From assembly GCA_025456385.1 (NCBI GenBank), contig JALOKS010000122.1, positions 1-7,402 of the forward strand: a stretch of 7,402 nt of DNA, written 5' to 3'. Positions within the stretch are counted from its first letter, which is position 1; each line of letters opens with the position of its first letter. This DNA comes from Thermoanaerobaculales bacterium (GTDB lineage Bacteria; Acidobacteriota; Thermoanaerobaculia; Thermoanaerobaculales; Sulfomarinibacteraceae). Under the pieces are notes generated by a model. It did no database searches, was not told where the DNA came from, and saw nothing but the letters and a program-made list of their open reading frames with translations. Positions 1 through 6,312 of this stretch are shown piece by piece. Made by a program: the position numbers and the translations under genes.

Positions 1-1115
1 CGCGGGATCCACAGCAGGTTGAGGCAGGCGGACAGCGCCACGGCGCCGGCCATCACCGCCAGCGCGCGCCCCTGCTCCCGCCACGCGGCCAGAACCGCCC
101 CCATCATCATCAGCGCGAAGGCGCCGGGCAGCGCCGTGGCGAGGCTGGCGAGCAGAACCGCCGCCGGCTCGAAGCCCGGGCCGAAGCCCACGCGCACGAG
201 CGGCCCGGCGACCGCCCGCAGCACCGCGCAGGCCGCGAGCCCGGCGACCGCCCCGCCCACGCCGCACGCGAGGCCGTAGGCGGCCCGCGATCCGCCCGCT
301 GCCGCCGCCCGGGACAGGGTCGGGTAGGCGGCGACCGCGACCAGCTGCGGCAGCGCCACGGCCGCCCAGGCGAGGGTCGCCGCCGCTCCCCACTGCCCGA
401 TGTCGCTCCGCGCCACGCCCGACAGCTCGAGCAGAAACCGGTCCTGGTTCGCCAGGAGCTGCCCCGCCACCGCGAGCAGCATGAAGGGCAGGCCCTCGCG
501 CGCGAGCTGACTCGGGGCAGCGGCTGCGGCCGGCTCGCCGAGCTCTCCGCGCCGCCCGGACAGCCACACCAGGCCGAGGGCGGAGCCGGCCGTGAACGCC
601 GCGCCGGCCGCCCACACCGGCCAGGCCAGGGCGGCGCCCGCGGCGATGAGCGCGACCGCGACCACGACCTCGATCCCGCGCGCGCGCGGCTCGACGTCCA
701 TGCGGTCGCGGCCCTTGAACGCCGCTCCCGCCACCACCGTCGCGGTGCGCGCGGCCGCGTAGGGGACCAGGGCCACCAGCGTCCACCGGAGCGCGGGGTC
801 GGGCACCGCCAGCGCGCCGAGCACCGCCGCCGGCAGCAGCCAGAGGGCGGCGCGCCGCAGCACGGCCTCGGAGCCGGCCAGCAGCGAGCGCGCAGCTGCC
901 GGGCGCCGCGCCACCTCGCGGATCAGCACCTCCTGCTGACCGAAGGCCAGCACCATGACGGCGATCAGGGCGGCCGCCAGGGCGATCGAAAAGGTGCCGA
1001 CTCCACTCGGCCCCGCACCACGCGCGAGCAGCGCCACAGCCGCGAGAAGGCCTCCCTTGACCGCGGCCTCGCCGCTGCCGAGCCAGATCGCGTTCCGCCC
1101 GATGGTCGTCAGCAC
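1..1115 (-). CDS. Polysaccharide flippase-like membrane protein (MOP/Wzx type), C-terminus cut off by window edge
   Basis: The minus strand is open from a GTG at 1115 to the left edge, giving at least 371 residues of a strongly hydrophobic protein. I count about ten to eleven membrane segments, for example near residues 12-31, 41-58, 88-104, 110-131, 148-166, 168-186, 208-224, 241-262, 281-298, 318-345 and 351-371. The motif DRFLLELSG (225-233), followed by a G-rich segment, matches the mid-protein signature of Wzx/RfbX-type exporters, as does NLLWIP near the visible end. The family flips lipid-linked sugars or similar substrates across the inner membrane. The GTG start is chosen because an in-frame TGA lies just upstream (1137-1139) and GAGG (1125-1128, minus strand) sits 9 nt before it. 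Family members are usually 400-500 residues, so perhaps 50-130 residues are missing. The substrate is unknown, and no sugar genes are visible nearby. The family call is from pattern recognition; a MurJ- or MATE-like relative is less likely. Confidence 0.8.
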   Translation of the reverse strand, partial: MLTTIGRNAIWLGSGEAAVKGGLLAAVALLARGAGPSGVGTFSIALAAALIAVMVLAFGQQEVLIREVARRPAAARSLLAGSEAVLRRAALWLLPAAVLGALAVPDPALRWTLVALVPYAAARTATVVAGAAFKGRDRMDVEPRARGIEVVVAVALIAAGAALAWPVWAAGAAFTAGSALGLVWLSGRRGELGEPAAAAAPSQLAREGLPFMLLAVAGQLLANQDRFLLELSGVARSDIGQWGAAATLAWAAVALPQLVAVAAYPTLSRAAAAGGSRAAYGLACGVGGAVAGLAACAVLRAVAGPLVRVGFGPGFEPAAVLLASLATALPGAFALMMMGAVLAAWREQGRALAVMAGAVALSACLNLLWIP

Positions 1116-1135
1116 CCGGTTTCGCCTCGCGCCGG

Positions 1136-1141
1136 ATCATA
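1136..1141 (-). promoter_or_regulatory. -10-like element TATGAT for the flippase gene
   Basis: Read on the minus strand this is TATGAT, matching five of six positions of the sigma-70 -10 consensus. The predicted start site is near 1129, leaving a leader of about 14 nt that still contains the GAGG ribosome-binding site. No convincing -35 box is seen at the normal distance. Confidence 0.5.
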
Positions 1142-1174
1142 GACGATCGCCCGCGCGGCCTGCGGCCGTCAGGC

Positions 1175-1180
1175 TACAAT
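1175..1180 (+). promoter_or_regulatory. -10-like element TACAAT placed for a leaderless transcript
   Basis: TACAAT matches five of six consensus positions and is followed by exactly six bases and then ATG at 1187. If transcription begins at the usual distance, the A of the start codon is the first base of the mRNA. There is no Shine-Dalgarno sequence in these six bases and no clear -35 box. Confidence 0.55.
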
Positions 1181-1186
1181 CGGCCC

Positions 1187-2320
1187 ATGACCGCCGACTC
1201 CAGGCGCCTGCTGGCCGTGTTCGCCGTGCTGGTCGCGGCCGTCGCCGCACCCTTCGTCCTCGAGCACCTCCGTGAACGCCGCCGTCCGGTTCTGGCCGAG
1301 GCGCGGGTTGTCACCGCGACCGAGGACGACCCGGTGCTCCGCACCGGCAGGCGCCGCGTCGCCGCCGGCGTGGGGGTCGAGGTGGCGCTGGCCCTGCGCC
1401 TGAGCCGGCCTGGCCGAGCCGACCAGTGGCTGGCGCCCGGAGCCCGGCTGGTCATCGACGGCGAGGACGCGCCCCACCTCGAGTCCGACGAGTGGCCCGA
1501 CGAAGGGCGCTCGCTCCGCGTCTTCTGGTTCACGGTCGAAAGCGGCTTCGTCGGCGGTGACCTGAGCGCCGCCAATGCCGGCGAACGGCTCCGCTACCGC
1601 ACGTTTCTCGCGCCCGAGATGGGGCGCGGGCTGCGCGCGGCCCGCCTGCCCGAAACCCACAACGACGACCACCTCGGTGAGCTCGCCGGAGGGCTGCCGG
1701 CGGACGCGGGCGCCCTCCGCGTCTACGCCCGGGTCGAGCTGGTCGAAGCGGTCGACGATCTCCGCCCGCTGCAGTCGGTCACGACCCTTGACCCCGCCCG
1801 GATCCTCGAGCCGCGATTCCCGGCGCTGCTGCGCAGCGCGGACCTTGGTCCGGGTGTGCGTCCCGAGGTCGGCGAGCTCTTCGGCCTCCCGGGCTTCGAG
1901 CCCGCGGGCGAGACCGCCCGCGAGCGTGAGGAGATCACCAGTGCCGCCTTCGGGCTCGGCTTCTCCGAGCTCGTCGAGGAGCGCCTGGTCGCCTCATCCT
2001 GGACGTTCGCCGCAGTCGCCGCCCTGGGCCGCGCCGGCGCCGAGCCCGCCGAGCTCGCGGATCTCGGCGAGATCGTCGTCGACGGCGATCGGGTGCTGCG
2101 CGGCGGCCGTCCGCTTGCGTGGGGAGGCGACCTCCGCGCCGGCGACCTGGTGCAGGACGGTCGGCACTGGCTGGTCCTGCTCGGGGACAACGGCGACGGC
2201 GTGCTCGACCTCGCGGACGCCGTCCTCCACTGCTGGCGCCGACCCCCCGAGCGCACGACGCTCCTCGCCGGCCTCGGCCGCGAGGCGACGCGGCTCGGCC
2301 ACCGGCGCGCGCCCGGGTGA
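1187..2320 (+). CDS. Uncharacterised protein with one N-terminal membrane segment, first gene of an ABC-ATPase operon
   Basis: I do not recognise this 377-residue protein. Residues 8-26 form one hydrophobic helix, a membrane anchor or uncleaved signal. The flanking basic residues (R6, R7 before; R29 and R31-R33 after) make its orientation ambiguous: a secreted domain would fit an export signal, but the basic cluster after the helix could favour a cytoplasmic body. The remainder is soluble, acidic and rich in Asp, Glu and Gly, with alternating strand-like stretches. Near the C-terminus, GDNGDGVLDLADAV (333-346) resembles a dockerin/EF-hand calcium loop but is one residue short in its first half. 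The gene ends 4 bp before an oligopeptide-type ABC ATPase, so it is probably co-transcribed with it. ATG at 1187 is chosen because a -10 element ends six bases before it. The reading frame is well supported by length, codon use and operon spacing; function is unknown. Confidence 0.75.
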   Translation: MTADSRRLLAVFAVLVAAVAAPFVLEHLRERRRPVLAEARVVTATEDDPVLRTGRRRVAAGVGVEVALALRLSRPGRADQWLAPGARLVIDGEDAPHLESDEWPDEGRSLRVFWFTVESGFVGGDLSAANAGERLRYRTFLAPEMGRGLRAARLPETHNDDHLGELAGGLPADAGALRVYARVELVEAVDDLRPLQSVTTLDPARILEPRFPALLRSADLGPGVRPEVGELFGLPGFEPAGETAREREEITSAAFGLGFSELVEERLVASSWTFAAVAALGRAGAEPAELADLGEIVVDGDRVLRGGRPLAWGGDLRAGDLVQDGRHWLVLLGDNGDGVLDLADAVLHCWRRPPERTTLLAGLGREATRLGHRRAPG

Positions 2321-2324
2321 GCCG

Positions 2325-3308
2325 GTGATCCGCATCCGGAACCTGGCGCTCGTCTTTCCCACCTTCCATGGCGGCGAAACGGCGGCGCTCCGAGGGGTCT
2401 CGCTCGACATCGGCGCCGGGGAGCGGGTCGCACTCGTCGGAGAGTCGGGCAGCGGCAAGAGCCTGCTCGCGCTCGCCTGCCTGGGTCTCGTCCCGGAGCA
2501 CGGCCGCGTGGTCGAGGGACGCGTCGAGCTCGACGGCGTCGACGCGGCGACGGCTTCGCGCGCGGCGCTCCGCGCCTGGCGCGGCGGCGTCGCCGGCCTC
2601 GCCTTCCAGGAGGCGGCGGGCGCCCTCAGCCCCGTGTACACGATCGGCTTCCAGCTCGCCGAGGCGGTGCGCGCCCATCGCCCGCTCTCCCGCCGGCAGG
2701 CGCGCGAGCGCGCCCGCGAGCTGCTCGCCGAGGTCGCGATCGACGAGCCGGAGGCGGCACTGAGGGCGTACCCGCACGAGCTGTCGGGCGGCCAGGCGCA
2801 GCGCGCGATGCTGGCCATGGCGCTCGCCGCCGGGCCCCGTCTCCTGATCGCCGACGAGCCGACCTCCGAGCTCGACCCGATCACGCGGGCGGAGGTGCTC
2901 GGGCTCGTCGGGCGGCTGTGCCGCGAGCGCGGCCTCTCCCTGCTCCTGGTCAGCCACGACCTCGCCGTGGTCCGCGACCTCGCGCAGCGGGTGCTGGTCC
3001 TGTACGCGGGCGAGGTGGTCGAGGAGGCCGCCACGGCGGCCCTCTTCAGCGAGCCGCTGCACCCCTTCACCCGCGAGCTGCTGGCGGCGGCCGGCGAAGG
3101 CGGTGCGGCCGGCGCGCCGGTGGGCTGCCCGCCAGCGAAGGCGGCCGCCGCTCCGGCCGAGCTCGGCTGCCGCTTCCACCAGCGCTGCGGCCTGGCCCTC
3201 GCCAGCTGCCGCCGGCGGGCGCCCGAACTCGCGAACCTCGCCGACGGACGGCGGCTGCGTTGCCCCGTGGTCCGCGGCGGCCCGGAGGTCGGCGATGGCC
3301 CCGGCTGA
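2325..3308 (+). CDS. Oligopeptide/dipeptide-type ABC transporter ATP-binding protein (OppD/DppD family)
   Basis: This 327-residue cytoplasmic ATPase is full length for the OppD/DppD family, which powers import of peptides, nickel or related solutes with a partner ATPase and two permeases. Visible motifs are Walker A GESGSGKS (39-46), Q-loop Gln95, signature LSGGQ (153-157), Walker B LLIADE (173-178) and switch His211. The C-terminal family extension is present: LHPFTR (245-250) and then four Cys at 282, 288, 295 and 313 in the spacing that holds an iron-sulfur cluster in studied DppD/OppD proteins. The Q-loop context (FQEAAGALSP) departs from the usual FQ-[DE]-P-x-x-[SA]-L-N-P. GTG at 2325 is the start because it begins the conserved N-terminal strand (VIRIRNL) and lies 4 bp after the preceding stop; the same frame is open upstream only as a shadow. 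Translation is probably coupled to the gene before it. The substrate cannot be told. Confidence 0.93.
   Translation: MIRIRNLALVFPTFHGGETAALRGVSLDIGAGERVALVGESGSGKSLLALACLGLVPEHGRVVEGRVELDGVDAATASRAALRAWRGGVAGLAFQEAAGALSPVYTIGFQLAEAVRAHRPLSRRQARERARELLAEVAIDEPEAALRAYPHELSGGQAQRAMLAMALAAGPRLLIADEPTSELDPITRAEVLGLVGRLCRERGLSLLLVSHDLAVVRDLAQRVLVLYAGEVVEEAATAALFSEPLHPFTRELLAAAGEGGAAGAPVGCPPAKAAAAPAELGCRFHQRCGLALASCRRRAPELANLADGRRLRCPVVRGGPEVGDGPG
3284..3288 (+). promoter_or_regulatory. Shine-Dalgarno GGAGG for the second ATPase
   Basis: GGAGG ends six bases before ATG 3295 and lies inside the end of the upstream ATPase gene. It fixes the start of the OppF/DppF-type gene and contrasts with the genes that start beside a -10 element and lack such a site. 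Confidence 0.7.
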
Positions 3309-4086
3309 GCCCCTGCTCGCCGCCGCGGGCCTGTGGCGGAGCTACCGCCGCCGCGGCCGCAGCGGCGCCGGGCCCGAGCTCTGCGAGGCGGTGCGCGGCG
3401 TCGACCTCAGCGTCGCCCGCGGCGAAGCGCTCGGCATCGTCGGCCGCTCGGGCTCGGGAAAGTCGACGCTCGCCCGCCTGCTGCTCGCCCTCGAACCACC
3501 GGACCGCGGCAGCGTGCACCTCGGCGGACGCCTGATCAGCGGCGTGCCGGAGGCCACCGTGCGCCCCCTGCGGCGGCGTTTCCAGGCGGTCTTCCAGGAC
3601 CCATCGACGTCGCTGAACCCCTGCCTGCGGGTCGCCACCATCATCGCCGAGCCGCTCGTCGCCCACGGCATCGGCTGCGCCGACGACCGCCGCTCGCGGG
3701 TGGCCGAGCTGCTCGAGCTGGTCGGCCTGCCGACCGCGTCGGGCGCGAAATTTCCGGATGAGTTCTCCGGCGGCGAGCGGCAGCGCATCGCCATCGCCCG
3801 CGCCCTCGCTCCCCGGCCGGAGCTGCTGGTCCTCGACGAGCCGCTCTCCTCCTTGGACGCCTCGGTCCGGCTGCGGATTCTCGACCTGATCGCCGACCTT
3901 CGCAGGCAGCTCGGGCTGTCGCTGGTCATGATTTCGCACGATCTCGCCGTCATCCGCGGACTCTGCGAGCGGGTGGGCGTCATGCACCTGGGGGAGATCA
4001 TCGACGCGGGCCCGACCGAGGAGATCTTCCTCCGGCCGAAGCACGACGTGACGCGCCGGCTCGTCGAAGCCGCCACCGCGACGTGA
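3295..4086 (+). CDS. Oligopeptide/dipeptide-type ABC transporter ATP-binding protein (OppF/DppF family), short form
   Basis: This 263-residue protein is the expected partner ATPase of the upstream gene, with which it overlaps by 14 bp. Motifs in order are Walker A GRSGSGKS (50-57), Q-loop Gln101 in FQDPSTSLNP, signature FSGGE (157-161), Walker B LLVLDE (177-182) and switch His215. All residues needed for ATP hydrolysis are present. FQDPSTSLNP and RPKHDVTRRL (247-256) are typical of the peptide/nickel importer subfamily. The protein stops soon after this point, so it lacks the longer C-terminal oligopeptide extension and cysteines that the partner has; many DppF proteins are around 320-330 residues, though shorter NikE-like forms exist. 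The frame is open well upstream of 3295, but ATG 3295 has GGAGG six bases before it and directly precedes the first family strand. No permease or binding protein is adjacent, so the complex it serves must be encoded elsewhere. Confidence 0.92.
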   Translation: MAPAEPLLAAAGLWRSYRRRGRSGAGPELCEAVRGVDLSVARGEALGIVGRSGSGKSTLARLLLALEPPDRGSVHLGGRLISGVPEATVRPLRRRFQAVFQDPSTSLNPCLRVATIIAEPLVAHGIGCADDRRSRVAELLELVGLPTASGAKFPDEFSGGERQRIAIARALAPRPELLVLDEPLSSLDASVRLRILDLIADLRRQLGLSLVMISHDLAVIRGLCERVGVMHLGEIIDAGPTEEIFLRPKHDVTRRLVEAATAT

Positions 4087-4102
4087 TGCCGCGACCCTCA
4101 GC

Positions 4103-4108
4103 TATACT
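4103..4108 (+). promoter_or_regulatory. -10-like element TATACT before the DedA-like gene
   Basis: TATACT matches five of six consensus positions. It lies 16 bp after the preceding stop and 11 bp before ATG 4120, predicting a leader of about five bases. GGAG at 4110-4113 lies six bases before the ATG but would fall mostly or wholly outside such a short transcript; it could serve only for read-through mRNA from the ATPase operon. Confidence 0.5.
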
Positions 4109-4119
4109 CGGAGCCGGCC

Positions 4120-4782
4120 ATGGACGCCCTCGTCGCCCTGATCTCGTGGCTCGAACCGCGCGCACTCCTGCTCGCCTTCGCGCTGCCGCCGCTGATCCGG
4201 CTCGTCGGGCACTTCATCCCGGAGGAGCTCTTCATGGTCGCGATCGGCGTGCTCGCGGCCCGCAGCGAGTCCCCTGGCATGGGCGCGGCCATTCTCGGCG
4301 CGGCGCTCGCGAGCCACTTCGCCGCCGACCAGGCCGTGTACCTCGCCGGCCGCTGGCTGCGGCCGCGGCTGGCGCGCTTTCCGCGGATCGACGCGCGGCT
4401 GCGGACGGTGACCGGCCGCCTGCTCGATGCTCCCGGCGCGCTGCTCGGCCTGATCCCCGCCAGGGTGCTGCCGCTGGGGCGCGGCGCCTGGCTCGCCGCC
4501 TGCGGCGTGGTCCGAGTGCCGTGGCCGCGTTTCGCGGCCGTGGATCTCAGCGCCCTCGTGCTGCACGTGGCGCTGTGGTCCGGGCTCGGCTGGTGGCTCT
4601 CGAGCGACCTCGGGCTGCTCGCCGAGTCGGCGGCCAACGGCAGGCTCCTCGGCGCATGGCTGGCCCTCGCCCTCCTGCTCGCGGTCGCCGGCGTGCTGGC
4701 CTGGCGTGCCCGCGCGAGCTGGCAGACCGCCGCCCAGCGCATGATCCGGCGGGCCGGCGGGCCCGGCTCCGCGCCGCCTTGA
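4120..4782 (+). CDS. DedA/VTT (SNARE-associated) family-like inner-membrane protein, divergent
   Basis: This 220-residue protein has hydrophobic segments near residues 15-30, 33-48, 55-79, 105-132 (likely re-entrant), 138-160 and 178-196. The arrangement matches DedA/VTT proteins, some of which move phospholipids or undecaprenyl phosphate across the membrane and support envelope and proton-motive-force homeostasis. Family landmarks are HFIPEELFM (31-39) for the acidic first re-entrant region, DQAVYLAGRWL (70-80) for the G-D-x-x-x-Y-x-x-G segment, and ARVLPLGRGAWLAACGV (114-130) for R-x-x-P-x-x-R...G, followed by FAAVDLSALVLHVALW. The classical PxPGE motif is not intact (PEE instead), so this is a diverged member. 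It follows the ATPase operon closely but has its own -10 element, so a functional link with peptide import is not implied. Start ATG 4120 is the first in frame after that element. Confidence 0.75.
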   Translation: MDALVALISWLEPRALLLAFALPPLIRLVGHFIPEELFMVAIGVLAARSESPGMGAAILGAALASHFAADQAVYLAGRWLRPRLARFPRIDARLRTVTGRLLDAPGALLGLIPARVLPLGRGAWLAACGVVRVPWPRFAAVDLSALVLHVALWSGLGWWLSSDLGLLAESAANGRLLGAWLALALLLAVAGVLAWRARASWQTAAQRMIRRAGGPGSAPP

Positions 4783-4818
4783 CGCCGGTGAGCACGGCCC
4801 GGCCCGTCGCGGGCGGGA

Positions 4819-4824
4819 TACAAT
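4819..4824 (+). promoter_or_regulatory. -10-like element TACAAT before the AAA ATPase gene
   Basis: TACAAT matches five of six consensus positions. The predicted start site is near 4831, leaving about nine untranslated bases before ATG 4840. No Shine-Dalgarno sequence is present in that stretch and no -35 box is evident. The ATG at 4823 overlaps this hexamer and is out of frame, so it is unlikely to be a start. Confidence 0.5.
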
Positions 4825-4839
4825 GAATGCGAGCCGTCC

Positions 4840-6312
4840 ATGCGCAGCACCTTCGACCAGATCCGCACCGCCCTCGCCTCCGCCTACCCTGTCACCCTCC
4901 TCGTCAGCCCTGAGGAGGACCGCCAGGAGCAGCTGCTGCGACGCTTCGGCGCCGCTGCGAAACCGACCGAGCTGCCGGTCATGGTGTGGAACTGCGTCGA
5001 CGGTTTCATCGGCCACGGGGGCGACGACCTCCGCGACCCGATGCGCGCTCTGGCGTGGATCGGCGAGAGCGGCCCGCGCGGCCTCTACCTGCTGAAGGAC
5101 ATCGGCGAGATGCTCGGCGACCGGCAGCTGCGCCGGCGCCTGCGCGACACGGCGATGAAGGTCCGCAACACCGGCCGTTTCCTGTTCCTGCTGCAGCAGG
5201 ACGCCGAGCTGCCGGAGTCCATCAAGCCGCTCACCTACGTCGTCGTCTCGCTCTTCCCCGACGACGGCGAGATCAGGGCGCTGGTGACCGGGCTCCTCGG
5301 CCAGCGGGCCCTGGACCGGTCGGCCACCGAGCGGCTCGTGGCCTCCCTCAAGGGCATGTCCCTGACCGAGGCCGAGCACCTGCTGCGGCGCCTGCTCGAC
5401 CGGCAGGCCACCCTCGACGAAGCCTTCTTCCGCGCCGTGCTCGAGGAGAAGGAGCAGATCACCCGCAAGGAGGGCATCCTCGAGTTCGTGCCGCCGGACG
5501 CCAGCCTGACCCAGCTCGGCGGCCTCGACCAGCTCAAGGAGTGGGTCGCGGAGCGCAACTCGCTGTTCCTGCCCGAGGCGCGCGCCCAGGGCCTGCCCCG
5601 GCCGCGCGGTGTGCTGCTGATGGGCATCTCGGGCTGCGGCAAGAGCCTCGCCGTCAAGGTGATCGCCAACGAGTGGAAGATGCCGCTCTTCCGCCTCGAC
5701 ATGAACCTGGTGTTCGCCGGCGTGCAGGGCTCCGCCGAGTGGATCTTCCACCGCGCCCTGGAGGCCGTCGAGACGGTGGCGCCGGCGATCCTGTGGATCG
5801 ACGAGATCGAGATGGGCATCGCCGGCTACCAGGAGGGCGAGACCGGCGCCAACACCCGCATCTTCTCGACCTTCCTGACCTGGATGCAGGAGCACCGGGC
5901 GGACGTCTTCGTGGCCGCGACCGCCAACCGGATCCACCTCCTGCCGGCCGAGATCCTGCGCAAGGGGCGCTTCGACCAGGTCTTCTTCGTCGACCTCCCG
6001 AACGAGGAGGAGCGCAAGGAGGTGATGTCGATCCACCTCGCGCGCAACGGGCTCGATTCCGCGCGCTACGACCTCATCCTCCTCGCCTCGGCGACCCGCG
6101 GCTGGAACGGGGCCGAGATCGAGCAGGCCGTCGCCTCGGCGCGCATCACCGGCCACGCTCGCGGGGTCGTCGTCTCGCAGAACGACCTCCTCGCCGCCTT
6201 CGGCAAGATCATCCCGCTCTCGAAGACCATGGAGGAGCAGCTGAAGGCGATCCGCTCCTGGGCCCGAACCCGCGCCCTGCCCGCCACCCGGGTCATCAAG
6301 CCCGAAATGTGA
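4840..6312 (+). CDS. ycf46: Ycf46-type AAA ATPase with degenerate N-terminal AAA-like domain
   Basis: This 490-residue cytoplasmic AAA protein has the length and layout of Ycf46, a family named from algal plastids and cyanobacteria and also spread through other bacteria. In a cyanobacterium it has been linked to inorganic-carbon use; its role elsewhere is unknown. The C-terminal AAA module begins at about 215 with LGGLDQLKEWV (226-236) and contains Walker A GISGCGKS (262-269), Walker B ILWIDE (317-322), sensor-1 Asn363 in AATAN, LRKGRFDQVFF with candidate arginine fingers R374 and R377, and a sensor-2 region GWNGAEIEQAV (421-431). All catalytic residues are in place. Residues 1-205 resemble a second AAA fold: GLYLLKDIGEML (81-92) sits where a Walker B strand would be and LFLLQQDAELP (115-125) at sensor 1, but there is no P-loop. 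ATG 4840 follows a -10 element; the stop overlaps the next gene by 4 bp. Confidence 0.9.
   Translation: MRSTFDQIRTALASAYPVTLLVSPEEDRQEQLLRRFGAAAKPTELPVMVWNCVDGFIGHGGDDLRDPMRALAWIGESGPRGLYLLKDIGEMLGDRQLRRRLRDTAMKVRNTGRFLFLLQQDAELPESIKPLTYVVVSLFPDDGEIRALVTGLLGQRALDRSATERLVASLKGMSLTEAEHLLRRLLDRQATLDEAFFRAVLEEKEQITRKEGILEFVPPDASLTQLGGLDQLKEWVAERNSLFLPEARAQGLPRPRGVLLMGISGCGKSLAVKVIANEWKMPLFRLDMNLVFAGVQGSAEWIFHRALEAVETVAPAILWIDEIEMGIAGYQEGETGANTRIFSTFLTWMQEHRADVFVAATANRIHLLPAEILRKGRFDQVFFVDLPNEEERKEVMSIHLARNGLDSARYDLILLASATRGWNGAEIEQAVASARITGHARGVVVSQNDLLAAFGKIIPLSKTMEEQLKAIRSWARTRALPATRVIKPEM

Noticed and set aside
19..279. Plus-strand 86-codon open frame at the left edge
   Set aside because: It is antisense to the flippase gene, is low-complexity Ala/Pro/Arg, and has no start signal.
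1575..2324. Upstream part of the open frame that ends with the OppD-type ATPase
   Set aside because: It is out of frame within the 377-residue gene and its translation is Ser/Arg/Ala low-complexity. Family similarity begins only at GTG 2325.
1935..3179. A 414-codon minus-strand open frame
   Set aside because: It is antisense to the unknown gene and the OppD-type ATPase and shows no motif or start signal. It is explained by codon bias.
4802..4814. Small inverted repeat GCCCG-TCG-CGGGC after the DedA-like gene
   Set aside because: Only a five-base-pair stem and no following T-run, in a GC-rich background where such hairpins are common. It is not supported as a terminator.
4823..5095. Alternative ATG start and short frame just before the AAA ATPase
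   Set aside because: The ATG overlaps the TACAAT element, and the frame is not that of the Ycf46-like protein.
4102..6156. A 684-codon open frame on the minus strand
   Set aside because: It lies antisense to the DedA-like gene and the AAA ATPase, both of which have recognisable motifs. Its translation is low-complexity and rich in Arg, Gly, Glu and Ala, as expected for a GC-bias shadow.
4986..6308. Apparent long N-terminal extension of the pseudouridine synthase
   Set aside because: It is a shadow of the AAA ATPase gene, rich in Arg, Pro and Ala. The S4 domain begins right after GTG 6309.
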